From contig NMRB01000148.1 in assembly GCA_002633025.1 (NCBI GenBank), positions 178,678 through 242,677 of the forward strand: a stretch of 64,000 bases of DNA, given 5' to 3'. A program made the position numbers and the translations under genes. Position 1 is the stretch's first letter. Each line of letters opens with the position of its first letter. The notes under the pieces were generated by a model. It saw nothing but the letters and a program-made list of their open reading frames with translations. It did no database searches and was not told the origin of the DNA. The DNA is from Notospermus geniculatus (taxonomy: Eukaryota; Nemertea; Pilidiophora; Heteronemertea; Lineidae). Below are positions 22,689 through 34,566 of this stretch, in pieces.

Positions 22689-22841
22689 TAGGGAGGTTAA
22701 GAAATCAAACGATAAACGTAAACATTAACGACAACGTTATTTTTGTACCTAAAATGCAATATAAAATCTGGTGAATGTGTAGTATGAAAAATAACGTTGT
22801 CGTAAAGTTTACGTTTATCGTTTGATTTCTAAACCTCCCTA
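22689..22841. mobile_element. Palindromic TA-MITE, GGGAGGTTNAGAAATC family, copy 1
   Basis: TA-GGGAGGTTAAGAAATCAAAC, then GATAAACGTAAAC, AACGACAACGTTATTTTT, and mirrored ends ...GTTTGATTTCTAAACCTCCC-TA; 153 bp. Five copies lie in this window (also 42724, 44847, 49020 and 59080). TA target and palindromic structure fit Tc1/mariner-type mobilisation. Confidence 0.85.
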
Positions 22842-24123
22842 ATATCGTTCCATTCACGACAACACTAACGCTAACACCATTTATGACGTACACGTACATT
22901 TACATGTACGAAGTAAAAGAATGACGATAACGTTGGAGTCATCGACAGCAGAACGGCGATCTCTTAAATTCTCTATAACCCCTTTTAATTTACTGCAGTA
23001 GTAACTATTTCAGTCATGCATCCACTCCTTGCTCACCTAACACGGAAAAAGTGACGGTACTTATTGCTTCGTCAGTTTCATTTACTTGATAAAAGAGCTG
23101 ACCGTTGCAAGGTACAAACATGGAAAGCGATAAACGGAATAACTAATTAATTCTCCCTTGGGTAGTATTCATCCCAATACGCCATTAATCAAATAACACG
23201 AGATTTAATTAACGCGAGAGCAATTACCGTTGACCAATCATCGCTGTTAAACACAATGGGAGGCGGAAATTGAGAAAGTCTCCTGCCTTGGAAACCAATG
23301 CTCCACCCTCGATAAGCACCGTGGATGAAATGTACATATCATTTGAAATGTAGAGACACATAAATTGACGAGTACTTTCAAAATTCATTTAAATTTTGCA
23401 GTTTGTGACATTCTGCTTGCTCTGAATCACGTCTGAGCGTAACCATTGATAAAACTCCCACGTATTCATCTGCTCGCTTCGTACATTTCAACTGAAATCG
23501 ACGCTCCACCTTCACTAGCAAATGCTGATGCAATGCGCATCTCATTTCGCAGCAGCAGAACTCGGTGAACCTGTCTTAGTCAACTAGATCCCACTTGACC
23601 ACTCTGCGTTCACTCGTCATCAATATCAGCTACTTCAGCTGATTTTCAGAGAAGATGTCTTTGACCGTGGCTTAAACAGAGGCAATAAGTAAAGAGATGA
23701 ATTCAGAATAAGGCTTAGCCTAAGAAGAGGAAAGGCGGAAATACATTAATTACTCTACCTTGTTGTGCATTATGAGATTGTGACGACATTGGCGAGGTGG
23801 ACAAGGGAAAAATAAGGGATGAGTTTGGCTGATGCGCCATTATATAAGTTCATGTTGTTGTCTGTATCGTTCGTTTGGGGACGTGTTTGGAAATTTACAT
23901 CTGCCACGGCAACTGACTCAATTTCTCTGATTCTGCTACGTTTGCATTCTAATTTAAGATCTGGAGTTGTTACCAGGTTGCTGAATAGGGGGCGTTGCTG
24001 GTAAAAATATTGACTTGGGAGCTGGGCGCCAAATATGGCATTATTACAGCTCTCTACAGACCCTATTGGGTTAATTTAATGTACAGCAGAAGGAAACCGG
24101 AGTGCCCGGAGAAAATCTGCGCT

Positions 24124-24220
24124 GTCAGAGAGAGTCGCCCTATCTCTCACATGAGGAGCGGATCCGAACCCGGAACCTCGGGTGTGATAGGCGCCGACGT
24201 TTCTGTTGCGCCACTCTGAC
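24124..24220 (-). pseudogene. tRNA-like sequence / SINE (minus strand)
   Basis: On the minus strand GTCAGAG...CTCTGAC closes a 97-nt unit with an A-box-like TGGCGCAACAGAAACG and B-box GGGTTCGGATCC. The length suggests a class II (Ser/Leu-like) progenitor or insertions. Not a canonical cloverleaf. Confidence 0.5.
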
Positions 24221-24227
24221 AGACCCC

Positions 24228-24314
24228 AAATGGTATCGGCCGAAATGGTATCGAAAGGGTACATGTATCGGTATCGGCCCAAATGGTATCGGCCCAAACG
24301 GTATCGGCCGAAAT
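24228..24314. repeat. Short tandem array, AAATGGTATCGGCCG unit
   Basis: About five units of a 17-bp-type repeat (AAATGGTATCGGCCGA / CCAAATGGTATCGGC), one interrupted by a TACATGTA segment. Confidence 0.8.
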
Positions 24315-24865
24315 TTTTCTAATAGAATGTTGTGACCTCCTTGTTCTCGCTATCGGGGAGTGTGTGAAATCAGTTAGGTACAGAAGGACCAAAATTTACA
24401 AGCTAAAATCAAAAGGAGAGTCATCATAATAGGCTATGTATGGTGTTTCCCCTGTTGACCTTTTCCAACAGTCGGCGGAGCAAGAGAAGCCATACACCCC
24501 TTTTTCCTGACTGTGTCTCGGGTATAACTAGACGGCAATCATAAATAAGGTATCATCTCGTCAACTGCTAATCAATGTTGATTGACGAGGTTTTCAGGTA
24601 CAAAATGTTGGGGTGGGGTAAACTCTATCAAAATTCATTTTTTCAGGATCACTGCTCGGTAGAAATATCCTTTGTGAGCGTTTATCAATGTAAAAAGTTA
24701 CAAACTTCACGTAAATTTGTAACTCTTGACAGAATTCAAATCTGAGGTATTGATTTTAATGAATACAAGCCTGGTGGCGACAGGGCTCACTAAGTGGAGG
24801 GTTATGAATGGGAGTAACAGAAAATAGATGGACAATTCGAATACTGTAATAGGTTGTACGCAGCC

Positions 24866-25070
24866 TATCCCTAAGGAACTATCCCTAAGGGACCTATCCC
24901 TAACCCTAACCCTAAGGAACTATCCCTGATGGACCTAACCCTAAGGGACCTAACGTAGGCCTCCTATCCCTAACCTAACCCTAAGAGACCTGACCCTAAG
25001 AGACCTATCCCTCAGGGACCTATCCCTAAGGGAACTAAACCTAAAAGGGACCTAATAACCCTGCCGTATA
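24866..25070. repeat. CCCTAA-rich degenerate array (telomere-like)
   Basis: Units of CTATCCCTAAGGGAC / CTAACCCTAAGGGAC, with one run of three in-phase telomere-like repeats (CCCTAACCCTAACCCTAA, 24899-24916 region). It is degenerate elsewhere, more like a minisatellite built on CCTAAGGGAC. Confidence 0.8.
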
Positions 25071-25076
25071 TATTAC

Positions 25077-25138
25077 TGCGCATGCGCAAACGGAAGACGG
25101 CATTATAACTAAAAATATTGTCTGCCGGCATGCCGGCA
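25077..25138. promoter_or_regulatory. NRF1-type palindrome and a GCCGGC palindrome pair
   Basis: TGCGCATGCGCA (25077-25088) is a perfect match to the self-complementary NRF1/P3A2 consensus. Thirty-five bases on is TGCCGGCATGCCGGCA (25123-25138), a perfect 16-bp palindrome. Both follow the CCCTAA-rich array. Similar GCATGCG cores occur near 609, 21898 and 34094. Confidence 0.35.
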
Positions 25139-25254
25139 AAATAAACACTTCGTAGGTTGTATCAGTATTTATTATCAGAGTCATCATGATCCAAAATACA
25201 TGTCTGATCCGTCGTATTTTCTGAGGAAGTTGCAGGGCTTTAGATAATTTTTAG

Positions 25255-25440
25255 GGCAACGAGTATTTATACTCTTCTGTCAGAATTTGAAAGAGTATTT
25301 TCACTCTTCAAAGGAGTATTCCATTAGTAAAGTATTGCAAACTGATAAATCTCAAGGAATATTTTACTCTTTCAGTTCTGGAATGAAGGAGTATTTTGAG
25401 ATTTCAAGGAGTATTTTAAGCAAATAGGGGCCTACTCCTC
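25255..25440. repeat. Degenerate AAGGAGTATTTT repeat
   Basis: AGTATTTT/AGTATTCC occurs about seven times with AAAGG or AAAGA before it and no fixed period. Confidence 0.55.
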
Positions 25441-27113
25441 TTGTCTTATCTATCTTAAGCCCTGAAGTTGGATTTGACAGTTAATAACGATTAATCAATG
25501 GATTCTAACCAAGAAACTACCCCTCTCCAAAACACACTCATCAATATTAAGCAACAAACTCTTTACCGCAGGATATTCAAAGACAAACACACACTCCCTC
25601 AAAATTTGTTCGCCGCTGGTCAACATGCTAGTAATAACAATGCACTATATACACATCATCGCCAAATACTACATGTAGTAAACGTGACCTACTTAGGCTA
25701 TTCACCACACGCAAGCTCCATGTATGTAGCGTAATCCCTGCAGACACGATTGAAGTAAAACAAGCGACCAGGTATTGTTCGGCTAGTCTTGCGTTCTCGG
25801 GAAAAAATCCGTCGATTCGGTCTCTTTTCTCTCGACAACGACGTTATGGTAAAATCAAACACACTGACAAACAAAAACTAATGACAACTTGAATATTTTT
25901 CGAGCCAAGATCCGTACACAATTCAACCCAATTAACTCACGCTCGCGCAAATCAGATTCGGCCCATTTTCGTCCTCCACAGACCCAACTCATTTCTCATT
26001 GCCAGGAAGGAAATCCAGCCTCACGCACGATACGCATCTGCTCTTTCAGCTCAAAAAAACCCTAATATCTCAAAAACTATGCAACGTATCAATATTTTGT
26101 TGACCTCAGACAAAACTACATACAATTCACCGTATATATATACCACGATCAATAACATTGGACAAAACATGACTCCACAATCGCACGGAAACGAAAAATC
26201 TGACACGAAAATAAGGGTCACTTAGTGAGCCAAAAATTGGATGCATTGTCAAACGCGACGCCTGGGGACAACTGGCGCAACACCGGGGTGCAGGGAAAAG
26301 ACGGATTAAATGATAGAACAAAACGGAACGGCTTATGGCGGCTGTTCTTGCCGCCGATGGCGATTGTTAAGTTGGTAATACTTTGATAATGCGGAGATTA
26401 AATTTGAAGCGAATTTAAGAACGGCGGCAAAATAAATAATGGATCCCACCAAGGTATCGACTGACTTAGATATATTTTCTACGAACTCAATCAGTTTTGC
26501 CACCTTTAAAACAATGCCGATGTAATTTACTGATTGAAATTACAAAATCACGAACGCAATTTCACGCGAGAGTGAGAATGGATGTGATTTTGCCTTGTCT
26601 GTCAAAATGGCTGACAGTGTTGACACAATTCATCGTCTGCTTCAATCAATTCGTGATCGGAGCCCTTCACAACTGGTTAAGCTAATTTTATGACTAACAT
26701 CCACATCAAATCATGGTCTACATAAATAAGAAGCAGTGAATTGGAGAATGGGTTGGCCTCTAGCCGTACTTAGCCGCACTGAGAGCAAGAAATTGAAATC
26801 TAAACGTCCTTGTGAGCAATAGGTTATTGCCACTCTTTGTCCGTGCAGGGAATGGCTAATTTATTTCCGTATTATTGGTGGAGGACTCGTCAAGGCGAAG
26901 CAAGAGTAAATTTGCTATATCGCTTCATCAGCGCCATCATTTTCCAAACCGGCTACTTTGCCTATCATCACCAGTCTGTGTGATTATACGCGTTACCCAG
27001 AGAAGCAACATGGTATTTGAGTTAATTTCTTCCATATTAGACGCCTCAGAATGTTCGTCAGAACTGAACAAGGAAACGGACGCGTTCCCCTCTTCTCAGT
27101 TCTTGGAGGAGAA

Positions 27114-27521
27114 TAGTGAGTGAGGTTTCGCAAGTCTGACGAAACACGAAGTACGAAATACGAAATTGGGACTTCATTCCCATGACGTAATGTATTTCAG
27201 GAGATGGTTGGTACCACAAATATCGCCTTCTGCAAGAGCGTCTTTTAACGTATGACGTTAAATAGACTGATAGAGTTACGGTGTGTAATATTAAACTTTG
27301 AAATTTACATGTATCTTTCGTTTCCACTTCGTAGATACATGTACGAAGTGAAAATTTAAAAATTCGAGATGCACCATAACTCTCTCGGTCTTAAATGATA
27401 TGCTAAAAGACGCAATGGCAGCGGGGACATTGGTAGCAACCATCTCCAGAAATACATTAGGTCCTGGAAATGAACTTAAATTTCGTATTTCGCACTTCAT
27501 GTTTCGCCAGAAACCTCGCTA
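27114..27521. mobile_element. Foldback MITE, GAGGTTTCGCAARTCTGACG family, copy 1
   Basis: TA-bordered ends GTGAGGTTTCGCAAGTCTGAC, then AAATACGAAATT, and mirrored ...TTTCGTATTTCG and CCAGAAACCTCGC-TA. Inner inverted arms (TTCCACTTCGTAGATACATG) form a second stem. A homologue with a nested insert is at 38735-39285. Confidence 0.75.
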
Positions 27522-28699
27522 ATATCGGATGTTCTTAGCGATCGCTGTCTTCGTCACCGCACACAGCGCTGCTGAGGGAAGCGAGCAAGAATCACTCACT
27601 ACCAGGATGGCTTTTCGACTCTTAAATGCAAAGAGGGCAATCCTCTGGTACACTAAACACCAGGAATCATGGATGGTACGTTAATCGTGCAGCAAATAGC
27701 TTCATAATCAAATGAAACTTTATTGTTGCCACGGGAAACCAGCACACAAAATTTAGCAAATTAGATCTTGCGGTTCATTGAGTGAGAGTGTAGTTACTGG
27801 ATGCTGTCTTAATAAGAGCCCAGGAGGTGTGGTGTATGGCTTCTATCTGTCTCTCTGGAGATAGTTACCCTCTGTTGTAATTGTGCTTTGTTTCAACGGA
27901 ATGAAACGTGGTATTATTTCCTCTTTGTTTCCTTCAGAGCGAGTACACTGTAAGTGCATCTTATATCGTATTGCTGGTGTGTCTTCCAGTACCCGCGCAA
28001 ACCTACCACGGAAATTTCAGATCCACTCCTCCAGTGGTTCTCCAGTTATCGTCCAAAAATAACTTCAAAATGGCCGCCATGGCAGCCATCTTTGTGGAGC
28101 GACGGCCCTGGTTTTCTACAAGTGTCTTGTAGCGACAATCGTCATCAAGGTGGGGGGGGGGGGCAGTGATTTCTGATTCTGAAGATCTTCCCCTCACAAT
28201 CAGAACATACATGTAGGGTGCTGTGCATTTTACGGGTGGGTCAGGAGAACTTTGAACAAGAGGCTTCGTTTGGGAAAAGCAATACAGAGGATGCACAACA
28301 AAGTCCATTTTCTTGCAAGTAACCAGCAAATGCCTTATAAAGTTCAGCAAATATTTGAAATGCACATCCGATGACTGAAACACGATGAATTTGACCCTAA
28401 CCAATGGCATGTAGGAAATATGCATACAAATTAAAATCAATACACATTTGACATCCAGCAAACATCTCCCAGACAAGGTGAAGTCGTGGCAGGTTGATCG
28501 ATGGGATTGGTTTTCTGTAGTATTATTGTCGAATTTCAGTTCATCCGCTAGATCAGGCGTTTACAGAAGCATGTTGGCCGAATTCCGCTGAATGCAGTCC
28601 AAAAAAGCTAACAAATATTACGATTACGTCAGTTAAAAAATATTTAAACATCCTGCCTTGGCTTGATAGCTGACAAGTAGCCGACATAAATCGAGTCCA

Positions 28700-29085
28700 T
28701 GTGCTAAGGTAGATGTACCATAATAAATCGAATCCCTGTGTTCAAGGCACTTGGACCATAATAAATCGAATCCCTGTGTTCAAGGCACTTGGACCATAAT
28801 TAATCGAATCCATGTGTTCGAAGTCTACAACCAAATCCATGTGTTCACGGTAGGGTATGGACCATAATCAGTCAAATTCATGTGTTCAAGGTCTACATCA
28901 TGTACTACATGGGGACCATGAACAGTCGAATCCATGCGTTCAAGATACATGGACCATAATCAGTTATGTGTTCAAGATACATGGACCATAATCAGTTATG
29001 TGTTCAAGATACATGGACCATAATCAGTCGAATCCATGTGTTCAAGTTACATGGACCATTATTCAATCGAATCCACATGTTCAAC
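28700..29085. repeat. Minisatellite, CATGTGTTCAAGGTACATGGACC unit
   Basis: About nine imperfect units of 35-45 bp: AATCGAATCCATGTGTTCAA then a GRTACATGGACCATAAT tail. Later units at 28950-29040 are shorter and nearly identical. Confidence 0.85.
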
Positions 29086-31776
29086 ATCCAAACTCCAAAA
29101 GACACATCGTCAGCAGCGCGGAAAAGTCTGAGATGCAACATCATCTTGTGAATCGTATTCACAGGAGCCATGCTTCCACTTTCCCTTTGGCTTTCTATTT
29201 CTGAATGACAATCATCCGTCTCCAACTCCCTGACTACCCCAACCACCGCCCGTCACTCGTTAGCCTACCCATCTCTCTAAATGGAATAGTTAATGTCTCA
29301 CTTAACAGCCGAGATGGCCTACTGCTGCGTCCAAAGATGTCTTCTGAACGCTGAAATGGGATTAATTTGTGCTTGTCCCCGGGGTAGAGAGGACGTCTCA
29401 CTGCCCGGGTTGCAAGTCACTCATGTGAAATGAACGTTAGATATCTCTGATTTATGAAGATGAATCCGAGTGAAAAGATACGTCCTGTGGCTGGCGTATC
29501 ACAAGTTTGATCGCCCATCTCTTAAATAAAAAGGAAAGTTAGATTATTGAAATTGTGATTTGTGAATGACGTTGGGGTATGGGCTGCTCCATGGGGCAAA
29601 ATCACGTCGCATCGGACAGTAAGCTGAGGTGCCTTGTGAGGCTACCTTTACAATGCTCTTTTCGAATCAATGCTCCACCTAAGGTTTTAAAAATACTGTC
29701 TAACTTCCTGTCAAAAGCATTAATAGAAATCGGTTGATTAACTCCACTTATCAATATGCTAAATTCTGTACCTCCATCTTGCAAAGCATTGGTGTATATA
29801 CTTTGTTGATTATTGTGCTCTTAGCAATTTTGTATTGTTGAGCAACAAATAAATTGAAATTGAAGGGGCAAGTATACCTCATCTAACCAAGGAACACCTT
29901 GAGATGGCCTCTTCCGTGGTTACCTGAGGGCCAATAAACCTACGGCTTCGACCCTGATGGTAAAATCTTATACCATACGGATCAACAGTATCGTTTTGTA
30001 GGACGTTTCTTGTGGGTGATTAGGTACAATCATGAATATATGGTACAATGTAACATATGCCTGTTTTCGTTAGCATTACATATTATGTTCTGACACTAAT
30101 TATGGCTTAGGACTATGAAACGAGTTCAATTAATCCTGGGTCAAAATTTGATTCATGATCTGTCTCGCATTGTATCCCCTAAAATCATCTCGTGTTCGCT
30201 AGAATGTGCCCTTTCTGAAGGGCGGCTGCCTCACGTCATAATAAACATTTCATGTGAAATTTTTATTGTCCCCCTCGCTGCGGGACCTCCGTAAGTGTGA
30301 GAGGTACAGACAATGCTGTAATTGGTCTTGTATCCGATCGCTGAAATTCCCTGCACGTGTCATCAGCCAATCATTGTGCTTTGTTTTCTTTGCTGCGGTA
30401 TTGTTTTCAGCGCGAATATTATCGCGCAGTCGTGCGATGTTAAAATTTGGAAAATATCAAATCAAAAGATGAAAAGGGGATAAAAATGAAACAAAGCTTT
30501 GGAATCGTGGATCAACAGTTGAAACCCTGATAAAATGTCACTGGCTAATATCGGCAAGGTAACTCGATTGATCATCATTGACAGCCCTTTAATTACCCTG
30601 AGCAGACGACAAAATGAACAATACACAATGCCTCATTTCCACGGGGACGTTATTTAAATTTGACATCACCGGTTTTGGCACGCAGACAAAATTAACAATG
30701 GTTGTTCTTTGCTCTTTGCAATATTCCGTGATTAATTGTTTAAACAATAATTTTGTGTTTTGCTAGTTATTGATTTAAAATTGCGCCCATGATCTCGCGG
30801 TTCGAAACTGACAATGTAGCGTCGAAACAATAGGCCCATCAAACATCGGACTAGTGTTGCGTGAACCGGATATGCCCAGTAAATCACAGAGGGTAGCAGC
30901 CATTTTTCAACCATATTGTTTTTCTAAATGTCTCAGTCTGCGCATGGCATTGTTTTTGCTCGTCGGTGTGCTAGCATGCATGAAGTGTCAGCACTGACTA
31001 AGCATACAGATGGCTATGACTCGGCGTTCCCCTTTTGTTTATGTACACTCGAAATCCATTAGGTTGCTAGGAGCCGAGGCGCTCACTAAAAGGGTCTCCA
31101 CGAAACAGGAAGTCAATTTAGCCCGTGAATATTTCCTCCATTCAAAACCGCCATAACGTCGACTTGATCACGTCATGATCTGACTCTATTTCCATTTCAA
31201 CATAACCAATGACCTCGCACTAGATGGGACGATAAAAAAACCGGAATGAATAAAGCAAATCCGGCACAGCGGCAATGGGAATACTTCGTGTTATTCAGCC
31301 AATACAAAAATATAACACGTTCTGTAGGAACAAGGAAACTAAGGACGGAAAACAAGATATCCACGTCTTGTTTCCGTTTAGTTTCCGACGCCGACATTTA
31401 TATCGTGAGTAAATGCTGAAACGGTAGTTAGTAGTAATATGTCGGGAAGGACTTGGAAGTAGCCTTTGCGTCGAGGAAATTGAAATCGGATGACGCACAG
31501 ATCAAACCAATCGATCAGTAGTTGTCAATACATGTCTTTAAATTTGCATCTCTCGATTAGTGTATTCGAAATTATGAACGGGTCGAAATAAAAGTGGGAC
31601 CCAAAAGCAGAACTAGCGAAACGAAGCAAAAACGATATCTTGGTAACGCCGCTTTTACATAGGAGCTCATTTTTTTCACTCGTCATTTGTGAAGAAAATT
31701 TTAAATAAATGAAGCATTTCACTGATGTATTATTTTCTTGGTTTATAATCGGCAACAGCCAAAACAAGAATGTTGT

Positions 31777-31873
31777 CCATCCTCCCACATCGAGGGTTTT
31801 CGTCCCTCCTCTTCCTCCACTCACGCAAATGTATAACGAGGAGTGAGACCAAAACCCTGTTGTGGGAGGATGG
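31777..31873. mobile_element. Small palindromic element
   Basis: CCATCCTCCCACATCGAGGG and TTTTCG on the left, AAAACCCTGTTGTGGGAGGATGG on the right; 97 bp. Confidence 0.6.
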
Positions 31874-32531
31874 AATATACCCATTCCATATCAAGGCAGG
31901 ACGACAACAATAACACAGAAATTGGTTTGTGTCTAGGAAATAAGTTTCAGCAAAAACAAGATCTTTGCATCCAAACGACAGTCGCGTTTCCTCTTTCCAT
32001 TTCCGATCACTGTCCCTCTATCCCTGGGCTTTAATCACCCAAGAGATTCAATTGTCGCCGTGAAAAGCCGTGATGTCGCGATAGACGCGGAATAAGGGGT
32101 AGCGATCTTGTGATTATTTGAGATAAAAACTCTATTAGTGGGTGAATGGATTCTCTATTGGAAGCCGAGCAGGTCGCGCAAGGCGGGATGACGCATTAGC
32201 GATGTATGCATAGGATGTAGAGATGCCGAAGAGTATTTGCAGTGTGACCGTCTAGTTTCCCTATGGTGTCTGTATGCCAGAAGACAGAACGAAACCCCAG
32301 ATCCTTGGATTCTTCGAAATTGCTCAGCATAAGATCACCCCTGATGCCAATGCCAGACTGCTTATTCCGTCAAAGGAGACAGCGCTAACAATTTTGATGC
32401 ATGATGCTCTGCTGAACAACTTGATAAAGAGCAGTAGGCCCCTAAATAAAACTAAAAGCTCTGTTGCCCTGGGAACAATTTCAACATTTGAACAACATTC
32501 CTGTGCAACACTATCTTCTGACCCAGTATCC

Positions 32532-32655
32532 ATTGGCTGATATTCATAAAAACTAGCAAATGCTTTTACTTCAAATTTTTTAGTGCATTTACATTGGACC
32601 TCGCTGTGCAAATCTTAAGTAAAAGCATTTGCTAACTTTTATGAATACAGCCATT
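32532..32655. mobile_element. Palindromic MITE, ATTCATAAAAACTAGCAAATGC family
   Basis: The left arm ATTGGCTGATATTCATAAAA then GCAAATGCTTTTACTT is mirrored by AAGTAAAAGCATTTGC and TTTTATGAATACAGCCAT. Partial copies lie near 14256, 32725-32815, 41400 and 43523. Confidence 0.75.
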
Positions 32656-32970
32656 GCCAACAGCAACATTTGAACAACATGTTGGCAAAATCTCTTGTCT
32701 GTACACACTTGACACATTGGGTCATATGAATAAAGATTAGCAAATGCTTTTACTTCATATTTGTACTACAGCATTGCCTAGTGCATATTGCAAAATTCAG
32801 GTAAAAGCATTTACATGTAGGCCTGCTAGTCTAATACACGTATTGGTGTTGTTTTCTGAATGTTGGAAAACAAATGTTGCCAGTGTACGCCGACCTTTAG
32901 TGATTTAGTAAGTTCCACGACTACAACGTGACTTTCTCTTATCAAAATTTGGAGACTGTGAAAGGTGAAC

Positions 32971-33226
32971 CTTTAGGCCAAGTAAAAATAATAATTAGAT
33001 TAGCGTCCTTTTTTCTCAGATGAGTGGGGAGGGGGAGGTTTTTATTTTTTATTTTTACTAGTTTGAGGCTGAAAAGACATGTCAAAATCAAATAAAAAAA
33101 TTTTCAGACATTGCCAAAATTTTGGGGAGGTATTAGGAAATGCATTGTAAAATCTTTTTGCAGTTTTTGCACTTTTTGGGGGCGGGAGGGGACTCTAATC
33201 TAATATATATTTTTACTTGGCCTTAA
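32971..33226. mobile_element. Foldback element, TTTAGGCCAAGTAAAAAT ends
   Basis: TTTAGGCCAAGTAAAAATAA and TTAGATTAGCGTCC on the left; GGACTCTAATCTAATATATA and TTTTTACTTGGCCTTAA on the right; about 256 bp, with a G-rich centre. Confidence 0.7.
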
Positions 33227-33822
33227 GAGACTCTAACCACCCCTTGGGAGATAATGACCCTGACAACACAGTACAGACACTATAGACAGTATAGTATCTT
33301 GTCTCATTCAGTGCAGCACTGATGCAAGTGCACATGTCACCTGGTTTGACAGGGTTGAGAAGAGTTAATTGTGCACTGGTAGGTCTGCCATGATTTGAGC
33401 GAAGCCCTACTCTTGGTATTCTCCATTGTGTACACTGTTCTGTATTCGCTCCTGTCACCGAGAAAGGAAACATCAATTGATGTTGATTGCTCATCTGATT
33501 TCGATGTAATTAAATTACAAGGGTAGATGAAGTCTGCCAACAACCTCACGTCTGTTCGGACTGCCTAACTGCAATCTTACAACACCTAATTTAGCGATCC
33601 GCCAACCTCCCGTCGCCAACGCTGTAACATTCATCATAACCAGTTTTAGTCCTTCGACAAAATTCTAAAATTTAGGATGGAAAGATAAGATAACGTTCAT
33701 CCGTTGCCGATGAGCGCTCTTGGCCAATTCATACTTTGCGTTTTGCGCTTTGCGCTTGTCCGTTTCCTACATGTATGTGAGTGCGTGGTAGAAAAAGTAA
33801 TTTTATTATTGGTACCACACAT

Positions 33823-33875
33823 CCCCGGTTGGGGTCGAAAATTCGCTAAGTTCTGGAAGTTGACTTCTTGATATT
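33823..33875 (+). repeat. GGTTGGGGTCGAAAATT module, truncated copy
   Basis: CCCCGGTTGGGGTCGAAAATT, then CTAAGTTCTGGAAGTTGACTT, matches one arm of the 2451-2691 foldback without the GACCCC 5' half intact. Confidence 0.6.
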
Positions 33876-34491
33876 TACCACCTTGTTTGTCAATTTTTGT
33901 GCTTTCTTCTTTGGATACACGTAAACATAGGGAACGCACAAGCGCAAAGCGTAGTATCTACCCATTCTACGTTGTGAGATACTTTTTCGATGTTTCACTT
34001 CTGACGAGACGAAAAGTATCTCTACTGTACGAAGAATACCGCCATCTTGGATAGACATTCATCCGCGTTAGGAGCACTACTTAATACGTACTGCGCATGC
34101 GTAGACGCAGCCATTGTAGTTGACAAAAACCAGGGAAACCACTGGGAGACAACATGCAGCATCCAGCAACATAATATCATACTTTTCTTGATCTTATGTA
34201 CGCATAAATCTATAGTTTTAAGTAATTCATATATACAATGATGAATTTTCAAAAAATATGCGTATATCGTGTAATTCTAGACACCATCACCTGGGCACTA
34301 TATTTTATCCGGCGGACGAATGGGTTAGTAAATCGCCGGAACTGAGGACCCACTTCCGTTTCAAGATGGCGCGTATTGTTATACAGCCGAGCCGGACTCC
34401 CGACAAATCCCGAAGTACCCGAAGGAGGCCGGGCGAGGCCGAGCCGAATGAGTATCTACCCTTACGTATATGATTTTCATTTTACACTTAC

Positions 34492-34566
34492 CTTGAGGTC
34501 TCCAAGGCGTGTGTGGAGGGTCCATTACTGGTTTTGTCATTGCTGATATACTGTTGGGACCATAAC
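34492..34566 (-). CDS. erg: Linker exon between PNT and ETS regions (75 nt, phase 1-1)
   Basis: Seventy-five nucleotides flanked by a pyrimidine-rich acceptor (ctttcttttcatag) and a consensus donor (gtaagt). It completes a glycine codon and encodes YGPNSISAMTKP, then VMDPPHTPWRPQ, leaving a G that joins GT of the terminal exon to give Gly-Ser-Gly-Gln. The position just before SGQIQLW and the YxxxGPxS pattern match the linker exon of vertebrate ERG/FLI1 (DPYQILGPTS type) in place and loosely in sequence. The linker is expected to be disordered and proline-rich. The length is a multiple of three with the same phase at both ends, so the exon can be skipped without breaking the frame. Exon identity rests on splice sites, frame continuity and weak family similarity. 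Confidence 0.85.

Larger units (their letters stand above)
22278..34491. other. Intron 4-type (last) intron of the ETS gene
   Basis: About 12.2 kb between the 75-nt exon and the ETS exon (minus strand). It holds several MITEs, a CCCTAA-rich array, minisatellites and a tRNA-like sequence listed separately. No additional exon was recognised. Stretches at 22850-24120, 25500-27110, 29300-31770 and 33240-34490 show nothing I can name. Confidence 0.6.

Noticed and set aside
22689-22841. TTAGGG at the MITE ends as a link to telomeres
   Set aside because: The G-run is part of the TA-GGGAGG inverted end shared by all copies; a single hexamer is not telomeric repeat.
28003-28476. 157-codon open frame on the minus strand
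   Set aside because: No family motif; its KMAAMAAI-like string comes from an AAGATGGCGGCCAT-type repeat motif, and the frame covers low-complexity G-rich DNA.
28700-29085. CRISPR-like array
   Set aside because: Units are imperfect head-to-tail repeats without unique spacers, and the genome is animal.
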